62,079 nucleotides of DNA from an uncultured Peptoniphilus sp. (GTDB taxonomy: Bacteria > Bacillota > Clostridia > Tissierellales > Peptoniphilaceae), in NCBI RefSeq assembly GCF_946998875.1, contig NZ_CAMQAY010000005.1, forward strand, positions 1 through 62,079, written 5' to 3'. This document shows, piece after piece, positions 26,585-34,194 of the stretch. The notes beneath the pieces were generated by a model. It ran no database searches, was not told the DNA's origin, and worked only from the letters and a program-made list of their open reading frames with translations. A program made the translations under genes and the position numbers. Numbering within the stretch: the first letter of the stretch is position 1; every line of letters begins with the position of its first letter.

Positions 26585-27835
26585 ATGAATGAGTATATAT
26601 ACCTACTTATATCCATAGTGGCGCTTTACTTTTCCTATTTGTTTACCCTTATAGAAAATGCCTATCTCGCCCTTGGACCTGTAAAAATGTCAAAGCTTGA
26701 AGACTTGGAAGTAAAAAATCTGACACTTATAAAAAAACTTGTGAAAAAGGAAAATATTTACTCTTCCACACTAATCCTAGATTATTTTTCCAATTCCCTT
26801 GCTGTCATCTTTATGTCACTTTTTTTCTTTTATAAATGGAATCATATAGGAATAATTCTTGGAATAATAATTTCCACAATTATAGTTATAATTTTTGGAC
26901 AAAGCCTTCCAAGAAATTTAGGCAAAAATAATTATGAAGGCATTGTGCCTAAGTACGCAAAGTTTTTAAATTTTTTAATTATTTTTATGCGTCCCCTTTC
27001 CATGCTAATTACCTTTTTGTCTCAAAGCATAATTAAAATAATTATTAAGGACAAAACTTTCAAGGAGCCAATTATTACAGAAGAAGACTTAATTGATGTA
27101 ATGGACCTTGGCATGGAAGAAGGAATTATAAATAAAAACGAGTCTATGATGATTCAAAATGTAATTGGCTTTAAAGACAATTTTGCCAAGGACATAATGA
27201 CACCAAGGACTGACATTGTGGCAATTGACATTGATGATTCCTATGAAGACATTATCGAAAAAATATCAGAATTTTCTTATTCACGGATGCCAGTCTATGA
27301 AGACAACCTAGACAACATCATTGGCATACTAAATGTAAAAGAAATTTTTCACATGGATAGGACTAAACCCCTTTCTGAAAATAAATCTTATTTCAAAAAG
27401 CCCTTCTTCACTTATGAGTACAAACCTACGGGAACACTTTTTTCCGAAATGCGACAAAATAAATTATCCGTCGCCATAGTTACAGACGAGTACGGCGGCA
27501 CTGAAGGTATGATTACCTTTGAAGACATAATTGAAAAAATCGTTGGACAAATTTCTGACGAGTACGACACAGAAGAAGACGAGGACATAATAAATATTGG
27601 TCCTGGAAAATATTTAATCGATGCCTCAGTTAACATTGACGAAATAAATCAAAAATTTGGAACAGAACTTGAGTGCCAAGAATTTGATTCCCTTGGTGGT
27701 TTTATAATCGAAAATATTGACAGATTTCCAAAATTAAATGAAGTCTTAAATATCGCTGGCTTAAAATTTACCATAGCAAAGAAGACAAAAAATAGAATCG
27801 AAAAAATAATTCTCGAGTTTCCAAAAGATAAATAA
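26585..27835 (+). CDS. CorC/HlyC (CNNM-type) transporter-associated CBS protein
   Basis: The start at 26585 (MNEYIYLLISIVALY) is chosen because GGAG lies nine bases upstream; an ATG at 26570 has no site. The 416-residue protein has a DUF21/CNNM membrane region of about four helices (1-165), two CBS domains (MTPRTDIVAI... and YEYKPTGTLFSEM...) and a C-terminal CorC_HlyC domain (YLIDASVNIDEINQKFG). Members are linked to Mg2+/Co2+ efflux or membrane integrity. It is a single-gene unit between two terminators. Confidence 0.92.
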   Translation: MNEYIYLLISIVALYFSYLFTLIENAYLALGPVKMSKLEDLEVKNLTLIKKLVKKENIYSSTLILDYFSNSLAVIFMSLFFFYKWNHIGIILGIIISTIIVIIFGQSLPRNLGKNNYEGIVPKYAKFLNFLIIFMRPLSMLITFLSQSIIKIIIKDKTFKEPIITEEDLIDVMDLGMEEGIINKNESMMIQNVIGFKDNFAKDIMTPRTDIVAIDIDDSYEDIIEKISEFSYSRMPVYEDNLDNIIGILNVKEIFHMDRTKPLSENKSYFKKPFFTYEYKPTGTLFSEMRQNKLSVAIVTDEYGGTEGMITFEDIIEKIVGQISDEYDTEEDEDIINIGPGKYLIDASVNIDEINQKFGTELECQEFDSLGGFIIENIDRFPKLNEVLNIAGLKFTIAKKTKNRIEKIILEFPKDK

Positions 27836-27841
27836 AAAAAT

Positions 27842-27876
27842 AAGAGATTCCAGTAAAAAGGAATCTCTTTTCTTTT
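27842..27876 (+). terminator. Terminator of the CorC/HlyC-like gene
   Basis: A perfect 10-bp stem AAGAGATTCC/GGAATCTCTT (27842-27851 with 27860-27869) is followed by TTCTTTT. Confidence 0.9.
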
Positions 27877-27896
27877 CTCATTTTATAAATTTTTAA

Positions 27897-28256
27897 TCAA
27901 CATTCTTGAAGTTCAACGACTCTCATTTTAGAATTTTTCCAGCTTGCATTGTCGCCAAGCCTTTCCACTATATTTATAAGTAACTCGTCATCTTCCAACT
28001 CTTCTGTCAGTGGTTTAACTCTTGCATCTAAGTCGTGGGCAATAAAATCAACTTCTGAGCCAAGGTCAACACTTACAATAACTCTACTTTTTAAATGTCT
28101 GAGCTCTTCTAGGTCTTCAACCTTTACATACTTTCCATTTTTTCTAGTGTAGAAAAAAATATCTTGTCCATATTTTTCTCTGTAATACATCATGTAAGTC
28201 TCACAAGAAAATTGAAAACTTCCAAGTGGACTAATGTCAAAAATTACTTTTTTCAT
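27897..28256 (-). CDS. Uncharacterised 119-residue protein
   Basis: I do not recognise it firmly. The C-terminal pattern DDELLINIVERLGDNAS...SKMRVVEL resembles the 'DPxLIxVVEELGExAnGxxAxLKVVEI' ending found in many phage and mobile-element proteins of unknown role; this is from memory. There is no membrane segment or signal. A TATAAT hexamer and AAGGTGAGG precede the ATG. It stands alone between the CorC-like and SLH genes. Confidence 0.72.
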   Translation of the reverse strand: MKKVIFDISPLGSFQFSCETYMMYYREKYGQDIFFYTRKNGKYVKVEDLEELRHLKSRVIVSVDLGSEVDFIAHDLDARVKPLTEELEDDELLINIVERLGDNASWKNSKMRVVELQEC

Positions 28257-28330
28257 TACCTCACCTTGGAAGTATTATATCACAATTATAAAGTTTTATA
28301 TACAATTTAGGGACTTTTGTAAATTTTTAA

Positions 28331-29197
28331 TCAAATATGACGTACTATTGAAGAAATAACTTCCTCTCTTTTCATTTGATTCTTTGGATTAAAATTTTTC
28401 TTTTCATCTAAATTTAAGAATCCGGAGCTAAGAGCCTTATAAACAGAGTCCTTTGCGTAATCAGAAATCTTTTTGCCGTCCTTAATTTTTATATTTTTGC
28501 CCTTTTCTAGCTTAAATAAATTTGAAATTACAACAGCATAATCTTCTCTTGTAATATTTTCTTTTGGAGCAAACTTATCCTTGCCTTTTCCACTCATTAT
28601 ACCAAGGTCACATGCCATGTTAACATACTTATTGTCAGTGTCCTTAAAATGTTTAATTGAGCCTTGAGCACTTCTCTTGTACTTAATTTCGTATGCCTTA
28701 ACTGTAATTTCTGCAAATTCTTCACGAGTGATTTTTTCTCTAGTGTTTGCTGCAAGATCCTTTGAGAATAGTTTTAAGCTTTCTGCCTTCATTAAATCCT
28801 TGTAAGCCCAGTTGCTGTAATTTCTAAAAATTGGCGCCTTGCCAAGATGTAATTCATCTGTAAAATTTGACTTGCCATCCTTTTTTGCAAATCTAAGTCT
28901 AAAGGCATAGCCAGTGGATGGTCCCACAAGTGAGTCAAGTTCTGTTTGCGAAATTGAAATATATTTTTTATTATTTTTTACAAAGACATTTTTTGTTATA
29001 TTTGCTTTTGCATCATTGCCTTCGCTTTTTACTTCAATTTCAACTGCATCCCCATCCTTGGCATTTTTTATTTCAAAGTTGTAAGTTTCACTTTCCTTTA
29101 CTGCACTGACACTAAGTGGCATGGCTACTTCTTTAGCTGCAAAAACGCTAAAGGGCATTGCAAGTAAAATTATCATCAATATAAATATTTTTTTCAT
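28331..29197 (-). CDS. Exported S-layer homology (SLH) domain protein
   Basis: The protein is 288 residues with a classic signal peptide (KKIFILMIILLAMPFSVFAA, cut after about residue 21). A beta-rich region follows (about 25-125), then about three SLH repeats: NWAYKDLMKAESLKLFS...KITREEFAEITVKAYE; HFKDTDNKYVNMACDLGIMSGKG...NITREDYAVVISNLF; and a third ending MKREEVISSIVRHI. SLH modules hold proteins to pyruvylated secondary cell-wall polymers. It appears to be monocistronic. Confidence 0.9.
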   Translation of the reverse strand: MKKIFILMIILLAMPFSVFAAKEVAMPLSVSAVKESETYNFEIKNAKDGDAVEIEVKSEGNDAKANITKNVFVKNNKKYISISQTELDSLVGPSTGYAFRLRFAKKDGKSNFTDELHLGKAPIFRNYSNWAYKDLMKAESLKLFSKDLAANTREKITREEFAEITVKAYEIKYKRSAQGSIKHFKDTDNKYVNMACDLGIMSGKGKDKFAPKENITREDYAVVISNLFKLEKGKNIKIKDGKKISDYAKDSVYKALSSGFLNLDEKKNFNPKNQMKREEVISSIVRHI

Positions 29198-29301
29198 TTT
29201 TTCACCTCGAAGTCTTATAATATCAAAAACTTCCGCGAAAATCCTTAAAAATTAAGATTTGTAATAATTTTGTAATCTTTTTGATAACAGGCTAAAGTAA
29301 A

Positions 29302-29853
29302 CTAAAGTCCCAATTCTTTCATTAAATTTCTTTTATCTTGTAAAAGTTTTTCTTCTTCCCTTATTCTTTCATCCATTTCTCTTGCAACTTCAAGCTTGAC
29401 ATCTTCTTTGAGACTTTTGTCGGCAAAGGGATACACTGTTTCATTTTCCTTCTTTGCGTGATTTCTCAAAAGTTCCACATAAGCCATGGCATTTGTCAAG
29501 ATGTGAAGTTTAGGAAGATCTTCCTTAGATTTTTCAAATAAATTTAAATTATTTTCAAGCTCCATAACATAACCCCTTGCCATTTGATGTTCAACGAGCA
29601 TGCCGCCACGCACAACTTTTTCTGCCACAGGTCCAAGATTTTCAAGCATTGCCGCAAATAAAATGTCCTCTTCCTTTTTGTGGTGAAGACCGTCGGCATA
29701 CTTTCTTATAAAATCTATGGCCCTTTTAAAAAATTCTGTGTCCACCTTTCCTCTTAAGATTTCCAAGCATTTTTCTTCCATTTTGTCGCAAAATCTTAAA
29801 ATTTCTTCGTGTTCTTCTTCCAAATAAGAAATAGTATTTTTTAAAGTATCCAT
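29302..29853 (-). CDS. Hemerythrin-domain protein
   Basis: The protein is 183 residues, a four-helix bundle with the iron-ligand pattern H15 (EEEHEEILRF), H57/H58 with E62 (DGLHHKKEEDI), H89 (LVEHQMA) and H132 with a following Glu (RNHAKKENE). Such proteins bind a di-iron centre and sense or scavenge O2 or NO. The gene begins four bases after the upstream unknown gene, so both are driven by the promoter with the CRP/FNR-type palindrome near 30.5 kb. This fits an oxygen- or nitrosative-stress role. Confidence 0.9.
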   Translation of the reverse strand: MDTLKNTISYLEEEHEEILRFCDKMEEKCLEILRGKVDTEFFKRAIDFIRKYADGLHHKKEEDILFAAMLENLGPVAEKVVRGGMLVEHQMARGYVMELENNLNLFEKSKEDLPKLHILTNAMAYVELLRNHAKKENETVYPFADKSLKEDVKLEVAREMDERIREEEKLLQDKRNLMKELGL

Positions 29854-29857
29854 TTAA

Positions 29858-30439
29858 TCACTTCCTAATTACATAATTTTCATCTATTTTTTGGTATTTT
29901 AAACTAGTGGAGCTTAAACTTCCAAGAATAAGGCTGTCCCTAAGCATCCAATAAATATGAGGCTCTACATAATTTTCCCAAATATTTTTATGCACATCAG
30001 ATGCAAGTGTAAAGACAAATTCATCCTCAACATTTTTTAAAATAGCAAGAGCATGGTCGCAGGGCATTCCGTCTAAAAATTTTGAAGTAATAAAAGAAAA
30101 TACTTCCATTGGAGTGTCTCCTGCCTTATAATTTTTTCCTATTTCAAAAAATTTATTTTTTAATTTTTCTAAGTCAAAGTCCCTTAATAGAAATGAAACC
30201 ACTTTTGCCAGTCTATTTTCGCTTCTTATTACTCTCTCATTGAGCCAGCCGTGAATATTACTTTCATCAATTATATCTTCTAGATTTCCTCTTTCAAGTG
30301 GAAATTCTTTATCTATTTCTTTTTTTAATTCAAGACTTTTTTCTTCATCTAACAATTCCATCAACTTATCTAAAATTTCTTCTTGAAATAATATTTTATC
30401 ATACATAATATAGTGAATGCGTCCCAAAAATAAACTCAT
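29858..30439 (-). CDS. Uncharacterised protein cotranscribed with hemerythrin gene
   Basis: The ATG at 30437-30439 (MSLFLGRIHYIMYDKILF) is chosen because AGAGGGATAAG lies before it; longer in-frame TTG starts run into the operator. The 193-residue product is acidic and mostly helical, with no membrane segment and one Cys (MPCDHALAIL). Two His/Glu-containing helices could bind metal, but I see no known motif. It is the first gene of the two-gene unit under the palindrome. I cannot assign a function. Confidence 0.75.
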   Translation of the reverse strand: MSLFLGRIHYIMYDKILFQEEILDKLMELLDEEKSLELKKEIDKEFPLERGNLEDIIDESNIHGWLNERVIRSENRLAKVVSFLLRDFDLEKLKNKFFEIGKNYKAGDTPMEVFSFITSKFLDGMPCDHALAILKNVEDEFVFTLASDVHKNIWENYVEPHIYWMLRDSLILGSLSSTSLKYQKIDENYVIRK

Positions 30440-30461
30440 CTTATCCCTCTTTTCTCCTAAA

Positions 30462-30506
30462 ATAATATCATCTTTTATAAAAAAATAATGTGACAATTGT
30501 CACATT
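30462..30506 (-). promoter_or_regulatory. CRP/FNR-type palindrome and -10 of the hemerythrin operon
   Basis: AATGTGACAA directly followed by TTGTCACATT (30487-30506) is a perfect 20-bp palindrome and fits the TGTGA-N6-TCACA pattern of CRP/FNR-family sites. A TATTAT -10 lies at 30462-30467. If transcription starts seven bases downstream of that hexamer (about 30455), the palindrome centre is at -41.5, the class II activator position. No good -35 is present, as expected for an activated promoter. Confidence 0.78.
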
Positions 30507-30532
30507 TGTAAAATATTTCTTTAACTTATTGA

Positions 30533-30561
30533 TAATAAAAAAGAGAAGCAAAGAGCTTCTC
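30533..30561 (-). terminator. Terminator downstream of the coaD-linked coiled-coil gene
   Basis: Minus-strand stem GAGAAGC/GCTTCTC (30543-30549 with 30555-30561) runs into TTTTTTATT. It ends the asp23-fakA-recG-rsmD-coaD unit. Confidence 0.85.
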
Positions 30562-30585
30562 CTTATCTTTTAACTATTTTAAAAA

Positions 30586-31026
30586 TTATCCTCTTAACTC
30601 TTGTCTATTTTCGTTAAGCATTTTAATAATTTCTGATAAGTTAACTTGTGTGTTTTCAAGAAGTTCGTCAGCGTAATCTCTAGCGCCTTCTCTAATTTGA
30701 GTAGATTCTTCCTTGGCAGATTTTAAAATTTCCATAGATCTTTCTTCAGCTTCTCTCACAAGTTCATTTTCGTCAATAATTTTTTCTGCGTGAGCTCTTG
30801 CTGCTGCAATAATTTTGTCAGCTTCGTCATGGGCTCCATTAATTATGTCGTCCTTGTCCTTTGCAATTCTTTGTGCTTCAGAAACTTCTCCTGGAATTTG
30901 CATTTTTACTTCGTTAACAATTTCCAAAAATTCTTCTCTGTCTACCATTACCTTATTTGTAAGTGGTATTTGTGATGATGTTTCAACAAGATCTTCCAAT
31001 TCTTCAACTAAATCAATTAAATTCAT
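30586..31026 (-). CDS. Coiled-coil 'ATPase-like' protein downstream of coaD
   Basis: The protein is 146 residues, with a long amphipathic helix rich in Ala/Glu/Lys from about residue 45 (SEAQRIAKDKDDIINGAHDE, AADELLENTQ-type repeats). This resembles the DivIVA/ATP-synthase-b-like proteins often annotated 'ATPase' next to coaD in Clostridia. It has no Walker motif, so the label ATPase is not justified. It overlaps the coaD end by four bases. It may assemble as a filamentous scaffold; function unknown. Confidence 0.82.
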   Translation of the reverse strand: MNLIDLVEELEDLVETSSQIPLTNKVMVDREEFLEIVNEVKMQIPGEVSEAQRIAKDKDDIINGAHDEADKIIAAARAHAEKIIDENELVREAEERSMEILKSAKEESTQIREGARDYADELLENTQVNLSEIIKMLNENRQELRG

Positions 31027-31508
31027 ATCTTCCTCCTAAGTAATTTTTTCTTCATAGCTTCTCCTACAACAGGAGGCACGAATAAATCTGTATCTCCGTC
31101 AAAGGTTGAAACCTCTTTTGCAAGTGTTGAGCTCACAAATAAATTTTCATTTGATGCCAACAAAAAGACAGTTTCAACGCCGTCTTTGTAATGCATATTT
31201 GCCATGGCAAGTGTATATTCATTAAAATAATCAGAGGCTGATCTAAGTCCTCTTACTATTACTTTACAATTTTTTTTCTTTGCGTAATCAACTAAAAGCC
31301 CGTCAAAGGAATCTATTTCTATTCCTTCCATGCCATCTAAAACTTTGTGAAGGAGTTCTTTTCTCTCTCCCACTGTAAATAATTCTTTTTTGGAAGTGTT
31401 GTCTAATACTGCCACAATTACTTCTCCAAAAATGTCCTTCGCTCTCTTAATAATGTCTAAATGTCCATTAGTCACCGGGTCGAAGCTACCCGCATATATT
31501 GCTTTCAT
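31023..31508 (-). CDS. coaD: Pantetheine-phosphate adenylyltransferase
   Basis: The protein is 161 residues. It begins MKAIYAGSFDPVTNGHLDII, the nucleotidyltransferase TxGH motif, and has VRGLRSASDYFNEY and the C-terminal SSTLAKEV (ISSTxVRE-like). It makes dephospho-CoA from 4'-phosphopantetheine and ATP. It overlaps rsmD by 23 bases, the standard rsmD-coaD pair. Confidence 0.97.
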   Translation of the reverse strand: MKAIYAGSFDPVTNGHLDIIKRAKDIFGEVIVAVLDNTSKKELFTVGERKELLHKVLDGMEGIEIDSFDGLLVDYAKKKNCKVIVRGLRSASDYFNEYTLAMANMHYKDGVETVFLLASNENLFVSSTLAKEVSTFDGDTDLFVPPVVGEAMKKKLLRRKI

Positions 31509-32052
31509 CTACATCCCATCCGCATATGGAAATGGAAGTATTTCCATATTTTTTATTTTTTATTTCTTTAAAACCTTCGCCAATTAATAGTGGCACATCT
31601 GTATTATACTCCACAATTAATTTTCCATCAGGCTTTAATAATTTATTTTCTCTAATTAGTTTAAAGGCTCTTTTATAAAGGTCTCGCCTATCAAAGGGTG
31701 GATCCATGTAAATGTAATCGAATTTCACATCTAAATTTCTTAGGGCCTTGTTTAAATGATCTTCAATAAGAACTGCTTCATCTAAAAATTTTGCCTTGTC
31801 TAAATTGTACTTCACGCAGTCCATGGCTTCCTTTGACTTGTCAACAAAGTAAGCTTTCTTTGCCCCTCTTGATATAAATTCAATTCCATTTGCACCGCTG
31901 CCACAGAATAAATCTAGGACAAGGTCGTCAAAAAAATTTTGACCTAAAACGTTAAAAACAGATTCCTTTACCCTATCTTCTGTAGGTCTTGTATCAAGAC
32001 CCTTGGGTGCTTTTAATTTGAGTCCTCGTCTATTTCCTGAAATAATTCTCAT
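31486..32052 (-). CDS. rsmD: 16S rRNA (guanine(966)-N2)-methyltransferase RsmD
   Basis: The protein is 188 residues. It begins MRIISGNRRGLKLKAPKG, then TRPTEDRVKESVFNVLG, LDLFCGSGANGIEFISRGA (SAM motif I) and YIYMDPPF (DPPF catalytic motif IV). It methylates G966 of 16S rRNA. It lies 53 bases beyond recG in the same direction and overlaps coaD. Confidence 0.96.
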   Translation of the reverse strand: MRIISGNRRGLKLKAPKGLDTRPTEDRVKESVFNVLGQNFFDDLVLDLFCGSGANGIEFISRGAKKAYFVDKSKEAMDCVKYNLDKAKFLDEAVLIEDHLNKALRNLDVKFDYIYMDPPFDRRDLYKRAFKLIRENKLLKPDGKLIVEYNTDVPLLIGEGFKEIKNKKYGNTSISICGWDVDESNICG

Positions 32053-32105
32053 AAAGCCTCCAAATTAGTTTTATTTTACCATAAGTCAAGAAATAATTAA
32101 AGATA

Positions 32106-34139
32106 TTAGTTCAAATCAGAATAAAAGTCACTTATTTCTCTATTTAAATAAAAATATTTTTTACTCTCTAAGTTTGGGTCAACTTCCAAGATTTCTTTCA
32201 CATCATCTGCTGCATATTTTAAAATTGTTTCATCTCTAAAGGGGTCTGCAAGTCTAAGGTTTGGCATGCCTGATTGCCTTGTGCCCAAGATATCTCCAAA
32301 GCCGCGAAGTTCCAAGTCCTTGTTGGCAATGTAAAATCCGTCATTGGAATCTATCATAATTTTCATTCTCTCCCAAGAAATTTCACTCTTGGAAAGATTG
32401 TAAAGTATGCAGTAAGACTGATGAGTGCCTCTTCCAACTCTACCCCTAAGTTGGTGAAGGGTTGAAAGTCCAAAGCGCTCTGCATTATAAATCATAATGA
32501 CACTGGCGTTAGGCACATTTACCCCAACTTCCACAACAGTTGTTGATACGAGTAAATTTATTTTGTTGTCGGCAAAGTCATTCATTATTTTATTTTTTTC
32601 CTCTGCCTTCATCTTTCCATGAAGAAGTCCTACCCTAAATCCTGTAAAATATTTACTCAAATCTTCATAAACTTTTTCCACAGCCTGCAAATTTTCATAG
32701 TCTTCATTTTCTTCAATTAAAGAGCAAATTACATAGGCTTGCCTTCCCTTTTCTAGTTCAGATTTAATAAAGGCAAGGGACTTTTCCAACATATTTTCAT
32801 TTATAGCAATTGTCTTAATTGGCTTTCTGCCCTTTGGCATGGTCTTTATTACAGATATATCTAAGTCTGCATAGAGAACAAGACTTAAACTTCTTGGAAT
32901 TGGCGTGGCAGACATTACAAGTGTAGCTGCGTCCACATTTTTATTTTGCAGCATGTTTCTTTGGACAACACCAAAGCGGTGTTGCTCGTCAATTACATTT
33001 ACTCCAAGCCTATGAAAGACTACATTTTCTTCGATTAGGGCGTGAGTTCCTATAAGTATGTCAATAGATCCCATCTCCAGGTTATCTAGGATATCTCTCT
33101 TTGCACTTTTTGTAGTTGAGCCAATAAGTAAGGCGACCTTTACTCCAAGAGGCTCTAAAAGCTCTACAAAGGACTCAAAATGTTGCTTGGCTAGAATTTC
33201 TGTTGGCGCCATTATAGATGATTGGTAGCCATTTAAGTAGGCAAGATACATTATAATTATGGCAATAATTGTCTTGCCGCTTCCAACATCACCTTGGATG
33301 AGCCTATTTATTGCCTTGCCCTTTTTCATGTCATCAAAGATTTCATCTGTGACCTTTTCTTGACCCTCTGTAAGTTTAAAGGGAAGCTTATTTATAAAAT
33401 CGTAAATTTCATCTTTTATTTCAAATTTTATGGCATCTCGCCTTTGGTTTTGAAATTTATTTTTTAGAATTGAAAGTTCAAATAAAAATAATTCTTCATA
33501 AATTAATCTCTGGCGAGCCCCTATGTAATTTTTTCGGGACTTTGGATAGTGAATGGCTCTTATGGCATCATTTTTTCCTATAAAAGAATATTTTTCTAAA
33601 ATTTCCTCTGGCAGGTTTTCTTCAAAAAGATTTAAATCCATAACTTGGTTAATTAAATTTTCAAAGACAAAATTATTTAAACCCTCCGTTAAATTATAAA
33701 TTGGAGAAATTTTCCCTAGCTTTTTTAATTTATGTATATCTTCGATTTCTGGACTAGATAGGCTGACCCTCCCCCTGAAAAAATCTGCCTTGCCATAGAC
33801 TAGATATTCTCCGCCAATTTTTATGAGAGAGTTTAAGTAAAAGGCATTGAAAAAAGAAAGCTCCACTTCTCCACTTTCATCTTCTGCCAGAAAACTTGTG
33901 AGAGTAAGACCCCTTCTTATTCTCCTATTTTGAAGTTTTGATAGGATCCTCACCTTGAAGGCATTTTTTTCTCCAATCTTTGCCTGGGAAATCTTTACAA
34001 TTTTTGAGCTATCTTCATACCTTCTTGGATAGTACAAGAGTAGGTCCTTAACTGAATATATTCCAAGCTTGTGAAAGAGCTTTTCCCTCTTTGGTCCAAT
34101 TCCCTTTAAATTATTTATAGAATCACTTAACTTAAGCAT
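32106..34139 (-). CDS. recG: ATP-dependent DNA helicase RecG
   Basis: The protein is 677 residues. An N-terminal wedge/OB domain (KGIGPKREKLFHKLGI... and FKVRILSKLQNRRIRRGL) precedes the SF2 helicase core: LIQGDVGSGKT (Walker A), IDEQHRFGV (DExQ box), SATPIPRSL, and QLRGRVGRG (motif VI). The C-terminal signature is GDILGTRQSGMP. It remodels stalled replication forks. It sits between fakA and rsmD in the usual Firmicute order. Confidence 0.97.
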   Translation of the reverse strand: MLKLSDSINNLKGIGPKREKLFHKLGIYSVKDLLLYYPRRYEDSSKIVKISQAKIGEKNAFKVRILSKLQNRRIRRGLTLTSFLAEDESGEVELSFFNAFYLNSLIKIGGEYLVYGKADFFRGRVSLSSPEIEDIHKLKKLGKISPIYNLTEGLNNFVFENLINQVMDLNLFEENLPEEILEKYSFIGKNDAIRAIHYPKSRKNYIGARQRLIYEELFLFELSILKNKFQNQRRDAIKFEIKDEIYDFINKLPFKLTEGQEKVTDEIFDDMKKGKAINRLIQGDVGSGKTIIAIIIMYLAYLNGYQSSIMAPTEILAKQHFESFVELLEPLGVKVALLIGSTTKSAKRDILDNLEMGSIDILIGTHALIEENVVFHRLGVNVIDEQHRFGVVQRNMLQNKNVDAATLVMSATPIPRSLSLVLYADLDISVIKTMPKGRKPIKTIAINENMLEKSLAFIKSELEKGRQAYVICSLIEENEDYENLQAVEKVYEDLSKYFTGFRVGLLHGKMKAEEKNKIMNDFADNKINLLVSTTVVEVGVNVPNASVIMIYNAERFGLSTLHQLRGRVGRGTHQSYCILYNLSKSEISWERMKIMIDSNDGFYIANKDLELRGFGDILGTRQSGMPNLRLADPFRDETILKYAADDVKEILEVDPNLESKKYFYLNREISDFYSDLN

Positions 34140-34150
34140 TTTCTCACCTA

Positions 34151-34180
34151 TTATAAAAGCCCAAAGAAAAACTTCGGGCT
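34151..34180 (-). terminator. Weak terminator between fakA and recG
   Basis: Minus-strand AGCCC.../...GGGCT (34176-34180 with 34158-34162), extended by a partly paired AAG/CTT, runs into TTTATAAT. It probably gives partial termination after fakA. Confidence 0.6.
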
Positions 34181-34194
34181 CATAAAAATTCTAA

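Noticed and set aside
30440..30496. Longer TTG-started version of the hemerythrin-operon first gene
   Set aside because: It would begin within the perfect palindrome and -10, with no ribosome site; the ATG at 30439 is well placed.
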